Positions 42,336-52,219 of a stretch of DNA of 64,000 bases are shown piece by piece; positions within the stretch are counted from its first letter, which is position 1, and each line of letters starts with the position of its first letter. Below the pieces are notes generated by a model. The model saw nothing but the letters and a program-made list of their open reading frames with translations, did no database searches and was not told the origin of the DNA. The position numbers and the translations under genes were made by a program. Source of the stretch: Pyxidicoccus xibeiensis (GTDB taxonomy: Bacteria > Myxococcota > Myxococcia > Myxococcales > Myxococcaceae); the NCBI RefSeq assembly GCF_024198175.1, contig NZ_JAJVKV010000003.1, positions 1,157,746 through 1,221,745 of the forward strand, written 5' to 3'.

Positions 42336-44939
42336 ATGGCCATCCGCTACACGCTTCCCAACGGGCTCACCGTCGTCTTCGAGGAACAGCATGCCGCCAA
42401 GGTCGCGGCCTTCCAGGTCTGGGTGAAAGTAGGAAGCGCGGACGAGCGGCCGGACCAGGCGGGCCTGGCCCACCTGCACGAGCACATGCTCTTCAAGGGC
42501 ACGGAGAACCGCGGGCCCGGTGAAATCGCCCGCGACGTGGAGTCACACGGCGGCGAAATCAACGCGTGGACGTCCTACGACCAGACCGTCTACCACATCG
42601 TCATCGCCAGCCAGTTCGCCCGCACGGGCCTGGACATCCTGGGCGACGCGGTGCGGCGCTCCTCCTTCGACGCGGAGGAGCTGGCGCGCGAAATCGAGGT
42701 GGTGTGCGAGGAGATAAAGCGCAGCCAGGACACCCCGTCGCGGCGCGCCTCGCGAGACCTCTTCTCCACCGCCTTCCAGGTGCACCCCTACCGGCTGCCC
42801 GTCATCGGCACCGAGCAGAGCGTGCGCAGCTTCACGCGGGAGAAGGTCCTGGAGTTCTACCACCGGCACTACACGCCGAAGAACCTGGTGCTCTCCGTGT
42901 CGGGAGACCTGCGCGAGGCGGAGCTGCGGCAGTGGGTGGACGAAATCTTCGGCGGCGACTGGGGCCGCCCATACGAGGGCGGCGTGACGCGCCCGGTGGA
43001 GCCCGCGCCCACGGGCCGGCGCGTGAAGCTGCGCCCGGACGACGTGAAGGAGGCCTGGCTCCACCTGTCCTTCGCCATTCCCCAGGCGGACCACCCGGAC
43101 ACGCCCGCGCTGGACGTGCTGGCGATGATTGCCGGCCAGGGCGACGCGTCCCGGCTCACGCGCCACGTGAAGCGCAAGCACAATCTGGTCAATGACGTCC
43201 ACGCCTTCGCCTACACGCCGAGGGACCCGGGCCTGTTCTCCGCGTCGCTGACGGCGCCGCCGGGTAACGCGGCGCGCGCGCTGGAGGAGACGGCGCGCAT
43301 CCTCGCCACCCTGCGCGTCACGCCGGTGACGGCGGACGAGCTGGCCACCGCGAAGGCGCTGGTGGAGGCCGAGGCCGTGTACCAGCGCGAGACGGTGCAG
43401 GGCGTGGCCCGGAAGATGGGCTCCTACCAGTCCGGCATGGGCAGCCTGGAGGCGGAGGCGCGGTACTACGAGGCCGTGCGCGGCCTGACGCCCGAGCACC
43501 TGCGCTCGGCCGCCGAGCGCTACCTGCGCTTCGACCGCGCCGTCATCACCGGCCTGCTGCCCGCGGGCACCGAGCTCACCGAGGAGCAGCTTCACGCGGT
43601 GCTGGACGGCGTGGAGCGCGGCCCCGTGGCCCCGCCGCCAGAGCGCAAGCCGCGCAAGGTGCCGGCCGGCGAGCCCTCGCCGCGCCTCGCCCGGAGCGCG
43701 GGCGCGGGCCCCAGCGAAATCATCACCGAGAAGCTGCCCTCCGGCGCGACCATCGTCGTGCGCGTGGAGCCCGCGGTGCCGCTGTTCGCCATGCGCGCGG
43801 CCTTCCAGGGCGGCCTGCGCTACGAGACGCCCGCCGACAACGGCATCTCCACGCTGCTCACCCGCTGCCTCACGCGGGGCACGCCGTCGCACGAAGCGGA
43901 GGACATCTCCCAGCTCATCGACGCGTATGCCGGCAGCATGGGCGGCCAGGGCGGGCGCAACTCGGTGAGCCTGCGCGGCGAGTTCCTCACGCGCCACTTC
44001 GAGCCGGCCTTCCGCCTGTTCGCGGACTGCCTCCTCAACCCGTCCTTCCCCGAGGTGGAGGTCGCCCGCGAGCGCACGCTGATGCTCCAGGACATCCTCA
44101 CCCGCGAGGACAAGCCGTCCAGCCTGGCCTTCGACCTCTTCAGCAAGACGATGTACCGCGCGCACCCGTACCGCATGCCGCAGCTGGGTGAGCAGGAGTC
44201 CGTGGAGAAGCTCACCCCGGAGAAGCTGCGCGCGTGGCACGCGGCGCACATGGACCCGTCGCAGCTGACGCTCAGCGTGGTGGGTGACGTGAAGGTGGAC
44301 GAGGTGCTGGCCCTGGCGCGCGAGTACTTCGGCACCCCGCGCGGGAAGGCCGCCCCGCCGCCCCATGTGGAGGTGGAGGCGCCTCCGTCCTCTCCGCGCC
44401 AGGAGAAGCGGGTGCTCAACCGCGCCCAGTCGCACCTGGTGCTGGGCTTCCCGGGCGCGCGCCTGTGGGACAAGTGGCGGCACGCGCTGGAGGTGCTCTC
44501 CACGGTGCTGTCCGGCCAGGGCGGGCGGCTCTTCGTGGAGCTGCGCGACAAGCGCTCCATGGCCTACAGCGTCAGCTCGTTCGCGATTGAAGGCTTCGAC
44601 CCGGGGTACTTCGCCGTCTACATGGGCACCAGCCCGGAGAAGGTGGACGCGGCGCTGGCCGGCATCCGCACGGAGCTGGAGCGCATCCGCGACGAGCCCA
44701 TCCCCGAGGAGGAGCTGGCGCGCGCCAAGCAGCACCTCATCGGCACGCACGAGATTGGCCTGCAGCGCAACGGCGCGCGCGCGGGGTTGCTGGCCCTGGA
44801 CTCGTGCTACGGCCTGGGCCTGGACAACTTCCTCCACTACGCGGACCACGTGGCCGCGGTGACATCCGCGGAGGTGCGCGAGGTGGCGCGCCGGGTCATC
44901 GACTTCGACCGCAGCGCGCTCGCCATCGTCGGTCCGTAG
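42336..44939 (+). CDS. M16-family zinc peptidase, two-domain
   Basis: The 867-residue protein holds two M16 (insulinase/processing-peptidase) halves. The first has the inverted zinc motif HLHEH (46-50) followed about 77 residues later by VVCEEIKRS with the third ligand Glu. The second half (about 460-860) keeps the fold (GISTLLTRCLTRGT, QGGRLFVELRDKRSMAYSVSS) but has no HxxEH, as usual for the inactive partner domain. No signal peptide is seen, so it may be cytoplasmic or exported by another route. Spacing before ATG 42336 has no clear ribosome-binding site. It converges with pilY1, stop to stop. Confidence 0.95.
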   Translation: MAIRYTLPNGLTVVFEEQHAAKVAAFQVWVKVGSADERPDQAGLAHLHEHMLFKGTENRGPGEIARDVESHGGEINAWTSYDQTVYHIVIASQFARTGLDILGDAVRRSSFDAEELAREIEVVCEEIKRSQDTPSRRASRDLFSTAFQVHPYRLPVIGTEQSVRSFTREKVLEFYHRHYTPKNLVLSVSGDLREAELRQWVDEIFGGDWGRPYEGGVTRPVEPAPTGRRVKLRPDDVKEAWLHLSFAIPQADHPDTPALDVLAMIAGQGDASRLTRHVKRKHNLVNDVHAFAYTPRDPGLFSASLTAPPGNAARALEETARILATLRVTPVTADELATAKALVEAEAVYQRETVQGVARKMGSYQSGMGSLEAEARYYEAVRGLTPEHLRSAAERYLRFDRAVITGLLPAGTELTEEQLHAVLDGVERGPVAPPPERKPRKVPAGEPSPRLARSAGAGPSEIITEKLPSGATIVVRVEPAVPLFAMRAAFQGGLRYETPADNGISTLLTRCLTRGTPSHEAEDISQLIDAYAGSMGGQGGRNSVSLRGEFLTRHFEPAFRLFADCLLNPSFPEVEVARERTLMLQDILTREDKPSSLAFDLFSKTMYRAHPYRMPQLGEQESVEKLTPEKLRAWHAAHMDPSQLTLSVVGDVKVDEVLALAREYFGTPRGKAAPPPHVEVEAPPSSPRQEKRVLNRAQSHLVLGFPGARLWDKWRHALEVLSTVLSGQGGRLFVELRDKRSMAYSVSSFAIEGFDPGYFAVYMGTSPEKVDAALAGIRTELERIRDEPIPEEELARAKQHLIGTHEIGLQRNGARAGLLALDSCYGLGLDNFLHYADHVAAVTSAEVREVARRVIDFDRSALAIVGP

Positions 44940-44952
44940 GGCTCCGGCCCTA
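44937..44952. terminator. Palindrome formed by two convergent stop codons
   Basis: TAGGGC (44937-44942) and GCCCTA (44947-44952) pair around TCCG. The outer three bases of each arm are the stop codons of the M16 gene (plus) and pilY1 (minus). It is the only hairpin in a 10-base gap, so any intrinsic termination between these genes must use it or lie inside a coding region. Confidence 0.5.
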
Positions 44953-47900
44953 CTTGCAGGCCCTGGCGTCCACGTGGCGGCAGACGTGGACGCTGCTGGG
45001 CACCTCCACCCAGGAGATGTCCGAGACGGGGTGGTCGTTCTGCCGCAGCGTCTCCTGGTTGGGTGACTGCCCCACGCCCGTGTCCAGCGTGGTGTAGCGG
45101 ACGGCGCCCGTCCGGGAGACGGTGATGACGCTGGCCGGCTCCGGCGGAGGCGACAGCACGTCGCGCGTCTTGAAGGGCAGGTAGCCCGCGAGGCTGCCGT
45201 CGTCGTCGTACAGCTTGAAGCTCTCCGCCTGGTCCGGCCAGCCGGTGATGAAGTCCATCTGCCACGAGCGGCCGAGGTCGCCAGCGCCCGTCGTCCGGCA
45301 CGCCCCGGGCACCGTCACCGGCGGCGCGTAGGACGGCCAGAAGACGATGCCGCCCAGGAGGCTGGAGCCCGCGGCCGTCTTCTCGTCCAGGCCGCCGTAG
45401 CGCACGAACCAGCCGGCCCCCGTGGTGGACGCGCGCGGCAGCGCGGCCAGCGCCTCCGGCGTCACGTAGCTCTGCAGCGAGCCATCCGGCATCCGCCGTG
45501 CCCGCAGCTGGGCTGGAGGAATGGTGACGTCGCGCAGGCCGCAGTCCCGGCCGGTGGGGCAGGCGTCATCCACGTCCGTCCAGCGCCGGCCGTCCAGCGC
45601 CAGCGCGGAGGCCCTGTCCGTGAAGGCGCGCGCGCCGCCGTAGTTGTAGAAGCCCACGTAGGTGTTGTGCGGCACCTGGCTCCGGTCCCCCTCCCCCAGC
45701 CGCAGGTTGCCCTTGCTCCCGGTGGCGAGCCGCCGGGACTCGCAGCTCCAGCGGCCATTCTGGAGCGTGCACTCACTGCGCGAGCCGGAGGGCACGCTGG
45801 GGTTGGGAGGGAAGCGGTACTGGCCGGAGCCCAGCGCGCCGCCACCGCAGTCGATGGACAGCTGCGTCAGCTCCAGCCGGCCCGGGGCGCACACGTTCAC
45901 CGGCGCCCCCGTGACGGTGTCCTCATTCCGCGTGAGCACACCGCCGGAGTACTCGAGCACGCTGGTGCGCGACACGCCGGACACCGCGCCTGCGAGCGTG
46001 AGGGACACGTCGCACTTCATGCGCACGCACGCCAGCAGGTTGTCCGGGCCGCACGCCTCCCCTTCCGTGTCGCGCAGGTGCTGCCGGTCTCCAGTGCCCA
46101 GGTACGTCCGCAGCCAGCCCGTCTCCGGCTGGAGCGTGTTGGAGGCGATGTTGAAGAAGGGCGTCTTCTGGTGCGCCGGCTGGCCTCGCGCCACCTCGAA
46201 GGTGCGTGCGCCATGCCAGTTGGTCACCGTGCCGCTGGAGTCCTCGCCGGGCTCGAAGAGGCGGAACGTCCACACCTGTCCGCCCAAATCCCCGACCACC
46301 ACCGTGTCGAAGAAGCCGTCCTGGTCCGCCTTGAGGTCCAGCGCCCGGCCCACGTCCACCAGCGCGGGCGCCGCGGCCACCGGCATCAGCTGGTCCGCCA
46401 TGGCCTGGTAGCTGTCCCCGCCCCCGGCGCCCGCACGCGAGGCGAAGGACCAGAGCTTCTGCCCCGTCCACGCATCCAGCACGTAGAGGCCGCGCCCGCG
46501 CGTGAGGTCGGCGCTGTAGCCGCCATTGAGGAAGACGGCCCAGCGCTCCTCCCACCCACGCGACTCCCGCGCGCTCGCGAGGCGCACCGGGCCGATGGGC
46601 GGCGGCTTGGGCGCGAAGTTCATCCACGCCTGCCCCATGTGGGCCGCCTCCGAATCGCACGCCTGGGGGAACATCCAGCGGAAGGGCCCGGCCGCGCCGG
46701 CCACGTTGCCCAGCATCCCGTAGGGGTCCGTCACGTCCAGCGCGCTGTAGCGCTGTCCGCCGCCCCGCTCGGTGAGGATGGCCAGCGTGCGGAACTCCGA
46801 CGCCTGCTTCACGCCGTCGCCCCGGCCCTCCCCTTCCGTCCCTTCCACCCGGTTGTCGTCGAGCCCGTCCACCCAGACGTCGCGCACCATGGGCGTGCCG
46901 TCCACCAGGTACTCGTGCCCGCGGACGAGCAGGCCCAGCCGGGGCAGCAGGTCCGGCGGGATGAAGCCCCACAGCTCCTGGCCGGTGCCTAAATCGTAGA
47001 GGTCCTCCAGCGCGCTGGTGCGCCCGGGTGACGCCAGGGCCCGGCCCGCATGCACCGCGTGCAGCATGCCGCCGTTGGAGCCCACCAGCAGGAAGCGGTC
47101 CCTGCGCCCCTGGGCCTGGAGGTACTGGCCATAGGCGCCGTAGTCCCCGTCCCCCACGTTCAGCGGGGGCCGCATGGGCGTGGCCTGGTAGCAGGGCTTC
47201 GCGGACGCACCGCTCCCGCACACCGGCTCCGACGTGGGCGGCGTGCCCTCCTGCACGTAGTCCGCGTACAGCGTGCGCAGGCATTGCGGGGCCAGGCCCA
47301 GGTCGCAGAGGAAGGGCTCCGCGGGCGGCTCCACCAGGATGGGCGAGGAGTGGAAGATGTCGCCCAGCTTGCACGAGCGGCCGCTGTCCTCGGCGCACGG
47401 CCGGTCCTCGTCCCTGTCCCGGTCTCCGTCCGCGTCGAAGACGTCCTGCCCGCGCACGAAGCGGATGACGGCGCGCGCGCACTCCGCCTCCTCCGCCGCG
47501 CCGCCATTCCACACCCGGTCCAGCCGCGCGAAGACGTCCGAGCAGAAGCCGTCACCGCCCGACAGCAGCAGCGGGCGCAGCTCGTCCGCGTGCTGCACGT
47601 CGAAGGGCACCGGCGGGTTGTCCTCCTGGTCGAAGCGCCCGTTCCCATCCCTGTCCCGCAGGGTGAAGAGGCAGCGGCCTCCCGTCTCGCTTATGGGCGC
47701 GCCCGGGTTGCCGAGCTGCTCGCACGGCGCGGACGCGCTGCGGCGGCCGAGCGTCTCGCCCAAATCCCAGAAGGGCACCGCCGGGTCTCCGCCCTCCAGC
47801 CGGCCCTGCGCGTTGCGGCGGGCACTGGCGGCCTTCACCCACTCGCCGGAGACGTTCTCCTCCACGATGTTGTTCGCGGTGAAGGCGGTGGGGGAAGGCA

Positions 47901-49902
47901 CCGCGCCAGGCCCGGGCGTGAAGCCCGCGGGCCGGTCCAGGTAGAACGAGTCATCGCAGTCGCCGTCGCCGTTGAGGTCCAGCGGGTCTCCGTCCTGGGT
48001 GCGGGCCCGGGCCGCGTCGCAGCCCTGGGCGAACTCGCCATAGAAGTAGAAGCGGTACAGGTGGCCCTCGTACGGCTGGCCCTGGCGCGGGATGAAGCGC
48101 GGCACGTAGGCGGACGTCTGCGCGCTGCCGGCCTGCACGCTGGCGACGCTCGCGGAGGAGAACGACGTCGCCGTCTCCCGCAGGTCGCCGATGGCCGTCA
48201 TCAGCGCGTCGCGCAGCTGCCCCGGCTCGTCCGCGCGGTAGAAGCGGCCGGCGCCCGCGTGCGCCATGCTGCGCAGCATGGGGCTGTTGTCGCCGTAGCC
48301 GATGGTGTACGTGCGCACCGACTGCACCCCGGTCAGGTCCCCGCGCAGGTCCGTGTTGGCGAGGAAGAAGGCGACGTCATCCATGTAGTTGCGGTTGTGC
48401 GCGTCGCCGCCCTTGGGCCCGCTGTCGTCGTCATCCAGGCCGTCACCATCGGTGTCGAGGAAGTAGTCGCAGTCCACCTTGGTGGCGCCGTAGCGGTCGC
48501 AGTAGTTCACCCCACCCGGGTTCCCATCCACGCCGGGGTTGAAGGTCAGCGGCGTGCCATCCGGGTGCTTCGCGCCCGCCTCCATCAGCAGGCTGAGCAT
48601 CTTGTAGACGGGCACGGTGTTGTCGTTGTCCGGCTGGCCGTCGGACAGGACGATGACGGCGCTGGCCTGACAGGCGGCGCACACCGACTTGTCGTCGCCC
48701 GTGCCCTCCAGTGGCAGCGGGTCCTGGTAATCGCCCCCCAGGTGGGTGAAGTCGTGCGTCTTGCGCGCCCACGTGTCACCGCGCCCATCCCTGTCGTCTC
48801 GCGTGCCGCCCGGGGCGCCGGGGTAGCCCGCCGTGGAGCCCAGCGGGTTGGTGAACCACCGGCCCCACACGTTGTCCTGCCGCTGCGAGGAGAAGTACGC
48901 CCCGAGGCTGTAGAGCGACTCGCCGATGGAGCGCTCACTGTTGATGAACTCGATGGCGTTGACCTGCGTCACCAGCCCGCCGCGCTCCAGGTCCTGCTCG
49001 GAGAACAGCGGCCAGGACTTCTCGCACGAGGGCTTCAGGGGGCGCAGCAGCCACGCGGGGTCGAAGAGGTCATCGCTGTGGCTGAACGTGGCCACGCCCA
49101 TGCGCAGGTCCGGCACCGTGTTGATAACGTCCTTGAGCACCTTGCGCGCGGCGACGAACTTGGGCGGCCGCACGTTCAGCACGCGCCCGCTGACCACCCA
49201 GCGGCGGTGGCGCTTGCCGCCGTTCTCCGCGTTGCCCCGGAACCAGCCCACGGTGCGCAGGCACGTCTCACAGGCCGCCCGCATCGCGGCGTTCCCCACC
49301 CAGTTGTTGTCGCAGATGGCCTCCGGCCGCGGGGTGCCCTCGGCGCCCTGGAAGTCGCGCAGCACGGTGTAGTTGAAGGGCGAGTCACCGACGTTGTCGT
49401 TGCGGCTGACGTCCCGCTGCAGCGGCAGCCGCGTGCCATAGGAGAGGTAGTACTTGTCCGGGTCGAAGAAGCCGCGTCCGCCTCCCAACTGCGCGTCCGG
49501 GTCGGCGATGCGCGAGCCGTTGAGGCGCGCATCGGAAGACTGGAGGTCGAACCAGGACATGGCCCCGCGCAGCGCCGGGTCCGAGCAGCCGGTGGCATCC
49601 GGGCTTACCTCCGGCAGCGGCGTGTGGAAGTCCTGCATGGTGGCGTTGTTGCCCAGCAGGAAGATGGCCGCGGGGGGCGTCGTCTGCGCCTCGAAGAACT
49701 CCTTGTCGGCGCCGGAGGGGGGCTGGAGCATCGCGTCCCCCACCGCCAGCGGGCCGGTGCAGCAGGCGGCGTAGGGCGGCGGGTCCATGGCGCCGGAGAC
49801 GGCGAGCCCGGCGGTGAGCAGGACGGCGGCGCCGGCCAGGCCACCCACGAGGGCGGCGCGGCGGCGCGAGGCATGACGGAGGAACGGGGAGGACAGGCGC
49901 AT
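44950..49902 (-). CDS. pilY1: PilY1-type pilus tip adhesin/assembly protein
   Basis: The 1650-residue protein has a Sec-type N-terminus, a von Willebrand-like region (about 75-600) and the PilY1 C-terminal propeller (about 930-1350: FLLVGSNGGMLHAVHAG, GQELWGFIPPDLLPRLG, RYSALDVTDPYG). The first metal loop reads LLGNNAT where the family has DxSxS, so the MIDAS is degenerate, although SDGQPDND is kept near 417. Asp-rich EF-like loops occur near 484 (DTDGDGLDDDD), 645, 754 and 824. With the four minor pilins just upstream it should form the priming complex and tip of a type IV pilus. AGGAG lies before ATG 49902. Confidence 0.93.
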   Translation of the reverse strand: MRLSSPFLRHASRRRAALVGGLAGAAVLLTAGLAVSGAMDPPPYAACCTGPLAVGDAMLQPPSGADKEFFEAQTTPPAAIFLLGNNATMQDFHTPLPEVSPDATGCSDPALRGAMSWFDLQSSDARLNGSRIADPDAQLGGGRGFFDPDKYYLSYGTRLPLQRDVSRNDNVGDSPFNYTVLRDFQGAEGTPRPEAICDNNWVGNAAMRAACETCLRTVGWFRGNAENGGKRHRRWVVSGRVLNVRPPKFVAARKVLKDVINTVPDLRMGVATFSHSDDLFDPAWLLRPLKPSCEKSWPLFSEQDLERGGLVTQVNAIEFINSERSIGESLYSLGAYFSSQRQDNVWGRWFTNPLGSTAGYPGAPGGTRDDRDGRGDTWARKTHDFTHLGGDYQDPLPLEGTGDDKSVCAACQASAVIVLSDGQPDNDNTVPVYKMLSLLMEAGAKHPDGTPLTFNPGVDGNPGGVNYCDRYGATKVDCDYFLDTDGDGLDDDDSGPKGGDAHNRNYMDDVAFFLANTDLRGDLTGVQSVRTYTIGYGDNSPMLRSMAHAGAGRFYRADEPGQLRDALMTAIGDLRETATSFSSASVASVQAGSAQTSAYVPRFIPRQGQPYEGHLYRFYFYGEFAQGCDAARARTQDGDPLDLNGDGDCDDSFYLDRPAGFTPGPGAVPSPTAFTANNIVEENVSGEWVKAASARRNAQGRLEGGDPAVPFWDLGETLGRRSASAPCEQLGNPGAPISETGGRCLFTLRDRDGNGRFDQEDNPPVPFDVQHADELRPLLLSGGDGFCSDVFARLDRVWNGGAAEEAECARAVIRFVRGQDVFDADGDRDRDEDRPCAEDSGRSCKLGDIFHSSPILVEPPAEPFLCDLGLAPQCLRTLYADYVQEGTPPTSEPVCGSGASAKPCYQATPMRPPLNVGDGDYGAYGQYLQAQGRRDRFLLVGSNGGMLHAVHAGRALASPGRTSALEDLYDLGTGQELWGFIPPDLLPRLGLLVRGHEYLVDGTPMVRDVWVDGLDDNRVEGTEGEGRGDGVKQASEFRTLAILTERGGGQRYSALDVTDPYGMLGNVAGAAGPFRWMFPQACDSEAAHMGQAWMNFAPKPPPIGPVRLASARESRGWEERWAVFLNGGYSADLTRGRGLYVLDAWTGQKLWSFASRAGAGGGDSYQAMADQLMPVAAAPALVDVGRALDLKADQDGFFDTVVVGDLGGQVWTFRLFEPGEDSSGTVTNWHGARTFEVARGQPAHQKTPFFNIASNTLQPETGWLRTYLGTGDRQHLRDTEGEACGPDNLLACVRMKCDVSLTLAGAVSGVSRTSVLEYSGGVLTRNEDTVTGAPVNVCAPGRLELTQLSIDCGGGALGSGQYRFPPNPSVPSGSRSECTLQNGRWSCESRRLATGSKGNLRLGEGDRSQVPHNTYVGFYNYGGARAFTDRASALALDGRRWTDVDDACPTGRDCGLRDVTIPPAQLRARRMPDGSLQSYVTPEALAALPRASTTGAGWFVRYGGLDEKTAAGSSLLGGIVFWPSYAPPVTVPGACRTTGAGDLGRSWQMDFITGWPDQAESFKLYDDDGSLAGYLPFKTRDVLSPPPEPASVITVSRTGAVRYTTLDTGVGQSPNQETLRQNDHPVSDISWVEVPSSVHVCRHVDARACK

Positions 49903-49971
49903 GGGGTGGCTCCTGCGGAGACGTTGGGGAAGTGACGCGGGCCGGGGCGGGGAGGCCGGGCCGGGTGGGCG

Positions 49972-50493
49972 CTACAGGCCGAAGCGGAGGGTGAACTCGA
50001 CCTCGCTCTCCGCGCCGCGGCTGTCCACGCAGTGGACGATGACCTGGTAGGTCTGCCCGCCGAGGCCGGCCGCCGGGGCAATGACGTTGGTGAGGTCCCT
50101 GGCGCTGGAGCGGCGCCCGAGCGTGAGCTGCGGCACCAGCCTCACGCCGCTGATGGTGGGCGCTTCGCCCAGGTGCCCGCTGCGGATGCAGCGCCCGTCG
50201 TCACCAGTCACGCCGCCCTCGCACCCGGGCAGGCCCGCCACGTCCAGGCGCTGGTTGGTGGGCGTGAGCTGCGTGGGGGACTGACCGAGGAGCCGGAAGC
50301 GGGACAGCATGTACTGGCGGCCGGCGTCGGCGCACGCCACCAGCTCCTCGCTGGAGCGGAAGCTGCTGGCCGCGCCGCGCTCGGCACCGGACAAGCCGAT
50401 GGCGGCCATGGCCAGCACCGTCACCACCGCCAGCAGCACCACGACCAGCAGCAGCACCGAGCCACGGGCAGCGTCCTTGGGGGTGTTCTTCAT
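49972..50493 (-). CDS. PilX-type minor pilin
   Basis: The 173-residue product starts MKNTPKDAARGSVLLLVVVLLAVVTVLAMAAIG, the PilX N-terminal pattern with a prepilin-peptidase site after ARG and no Glu5 of the major pilin. The periplasmic part is short, with Cys pairs typical of minor pilins (LVACADAG, LPGCEGG, RCIRSG). It starts three bases after the pilW-like stop, and pilY1 follows 69 bases later. It would be part of the pilus priming complex. Named from position and N-terminus, since sequence identity cannot be tested here. Confidence 0.88.
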   Translation of the reverse strand: MKNTPKDAARGSVLLLVVVLLAVVTVLAMAAIGLSGAERGAASSFRSSEELVACADAGRQYMLSRFRLLGQSPTQLTPTNQRLDVAGLPGCEGGVTGDDGRCIRSGHLGEAPTISGVRLVPQLTLGRRSSARDLTNVIAPAAGLGGQTYQVIVHCVDSRGAESEVEFTLRFGL

Positions 50494-50496
50494 GGT

Positions 50497-51618
50497 TCAG
50501 CCTCCAGCGCAGAGGAGCCCGTCGGCGGGCATGCGGCCCGAGCACGCGCCGGGCGTGGTGGTGTCCTGGGAGTAGGACGGCAGCGGCAGCTCCGTGGAGC
50601 GGAGGTTCCGGGGGAAGACGGTGGTCTCGTAGAGGAAGCGCCGGAAGCCGGGCGGCGCGGGCAGCTCCGGCTCGCCGCCGAACGCGGGGATGCTGGCCTC
50701 CATCCCCGCGCCGCGCAGCACGGAGTCCGACAGCGAGGCGCGCGCCACCACGCCCAGGCGCACCGCGCGCACGTTGGCCGGGTTGCGGTTGCGGCGCAGG
50801 GGCGAGCTGGAGGGCGTCTCGTACGTGGGCGGCGGGTGCGCCGCGCTCCACTCCGGGACGAAGGCGGTGCCGTCCTCGCGCAGGAAGGTGATGCGCAGCG
50901 ACTCGATGCCGTCGGCCACCGGCGCGCCCAGCGCGTCCGGCCGCCCGCCCAGCCCGTGCCCCCGGAAGAGGTAGGGCCGCTCCGGTGTGGCCGCGTCTCC
51001 GTCGTCGTCCAGCAGCCGCACGGTGTAGTCGCGCACGTCCACCTTGAAGACGCGCGCGGGCAGTCCGGCCACTCCGTCGAAGCAGGGCTCGTCGAGCACC
51101 GCGCCCAGGTCCGGGAAGGTGCCCGTGGCGGGCGCCAGCGACAGCGTCGTGGGGCCGTTGGAGCGCTCCACGTCCGCCGCCAGCCGCGCATAGCCCCAGC
51201 GCAGCGCCCCGGGGCACACCACCTGGACCACCTGCCCCCGGCGCAGCGCCATGGGCAGCGACGCCACGCTCACGCTGCCGGCGGACGCGCCGTCCTGGGC
51301 CACCGCCGCGCTGAACCGCAGGTCTCTCGAGCGCACCACCAGCCGGTCCGACGCATTGGGCCCCGAGCCCGCCCAGCCCTCCGGCAGGCCGAAGGCGTAC
51401 TCGGGCTCCAGGCCGTAGCCGGCCATCCGCAGCTCGCGCGTCAGGTCATGCAGGCCCTGGCGCAGGCCGGCCTGTCCACCGCGAATGCCCTCCTGCGTGT
51501 AGACGCCCCGCGTGAAGGCGATGAAGGCCGCGGCCACGGCCGTCACGGTGAGCATGGCCACCGCGGTGCCCATCAACATCTCTATCAGCGTGAAGCCCCG
51601 TCCCGAGCGCGCCCGCAT
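50497..51618 (-). CDS. PilW-type minor pilin
   Basis: The 373-residue product opens MRARSGRGFTLIEMLMGTAVAMLTVTAVAAAFIAF, a type III prepilin signal cut after Gly8 with Glu5 of the mature chain. The length, the large beta-rich C-terminus and the second-helix segment (LRQGLHDLTRELRMAGYGLEPEYA) fit PilW. Start ATG 51618 shares its A with the TGA of the pilV-like gene (TGATG). It is third in the cluster. The long open frame upstream of 51618 is shadow. Confidence 0.9.
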   Translation of the reverse strand: MRARSGRGFTLIEMLMGTAVAMLTVTAVAAAFIAFTRGVYTQEGIRGGQAGLRQGLHDLTRELRMAGYGLEPEYAFGLPEGWAGSGPNASDRLVVRSRDLRFSAAVAQDGASAGSVSVASLPMALRRGQVVQVVCPGALRWGYARLAADVERSNGPTTLSLAPATGTFPDLGAVLDEPCFDGVAGLPARVFKVDVRDYTVRLLDDDGDAATPERPYLFRGHGLGGRPDALGAPVADGIESLRITFLREDGTAFVPEWSAAHPPPTYETPSSSPLRRNRNPANVRAVRLGVVARASLSDSVLRGAGMEASIPAFGGEPELPAPPGFRRFLYETTVFPRNLRSTELPLPSYSQDTTTPGACSGRMPADGLLCAGG

Positions 51619-52214
51619 CACCGACCTCCCCCGAGTCCCGTCAGCGCCACCGGGTTGAACTTGATGACCTGGCTGGTGACGCGGCGGACGGTGCCGCCCT
51701 CGCTCCACGTCACCAGCACCCAGACGTCCTTGCGCGCGCCGGAGTGCGCCTGCGCCGCCGTCACCGGGCGGCCGGCCGCGTCCACCTCGTTCACCACGAA
51801 GTAGCGGCGGTAGCGGTCCCACGCGCCCTGCCCCACCGGGAAGTCCGCCTCCGGCAGCCCACCCCACGGGCGCGACTGGAGCCAGGGCTCCGCGTGGAGG
51901 CAGGCGAGGAAGGCCGCGTGGCCCGGCGCCGCCGGGTCCAGCAGCGCGCCCGCCGCGTCGGTGGGGTCTTCCGCGCACGGCGACGCCGAGGGCACCAGCC
52001 GCGCGTCGTCGTACGCCCACAGCTGCGCCTGCGCCACCAGGTCGGTGGCCACCGCGACGGCGTGGGTGTGACGGCGGGCGGTGGAGGTGGACGCGCGCGC
52101 GTGGATGATGGCGCCGAGCAGGCCCGCCATGCCCAGCATGAAGACGACGGAGGCGACCATCGCCTCGATGAGGGTGAAGCCGCTGGCGTTGCGGCGCGAA
52201 GGGAGTCGGGACAT
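51618..52214 (-). CDS. PilV-type minor pilin
   Basis: The 198-residue product starts MSRLPSRRNASGFTLIEAMVASVVFMLGMAGLLGAI, cut after ASG, with the LGMAGLLGA segment typical of PilV. The soluble part includes a Cys pair and ends in a beta-rich region (DVWVLVTWSEGGTVRRVTSQVIKF). It begins five bases after the fimU-like stop and overlaps the next gene by one base. It should join FimU, PilW and PilX in the pilus-priming complex. Confidence 0.9.
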   Translation of the reverse strand: MSRLPSRRNASGFTLIEAMVASVVFMLGMAGLLGAIIHARASTSTARRHTHAVAVATDLVAQAQLWAYDDARLVPSASPCAEDPTDAAGALLDPAAPGHAAFLACLHAEPWLQSRPWGGLPEADFPVGQGAWDRYRRYFVVNEVDAAGRPVTAAQAHSGARKDVWVLVTWSEGGTVRRVTSQVIKFNPVALTGLGGGR

Positions 52215-52219
52215 GGCGT

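Noticed and set aside
47050..49935. 961-residue plus-strand open frame opposite pilY1
   Set aside because: Composition is His/Arg/Val-rich and antisense to a clear PilY1 gene; no motif or ribosome-binding site.
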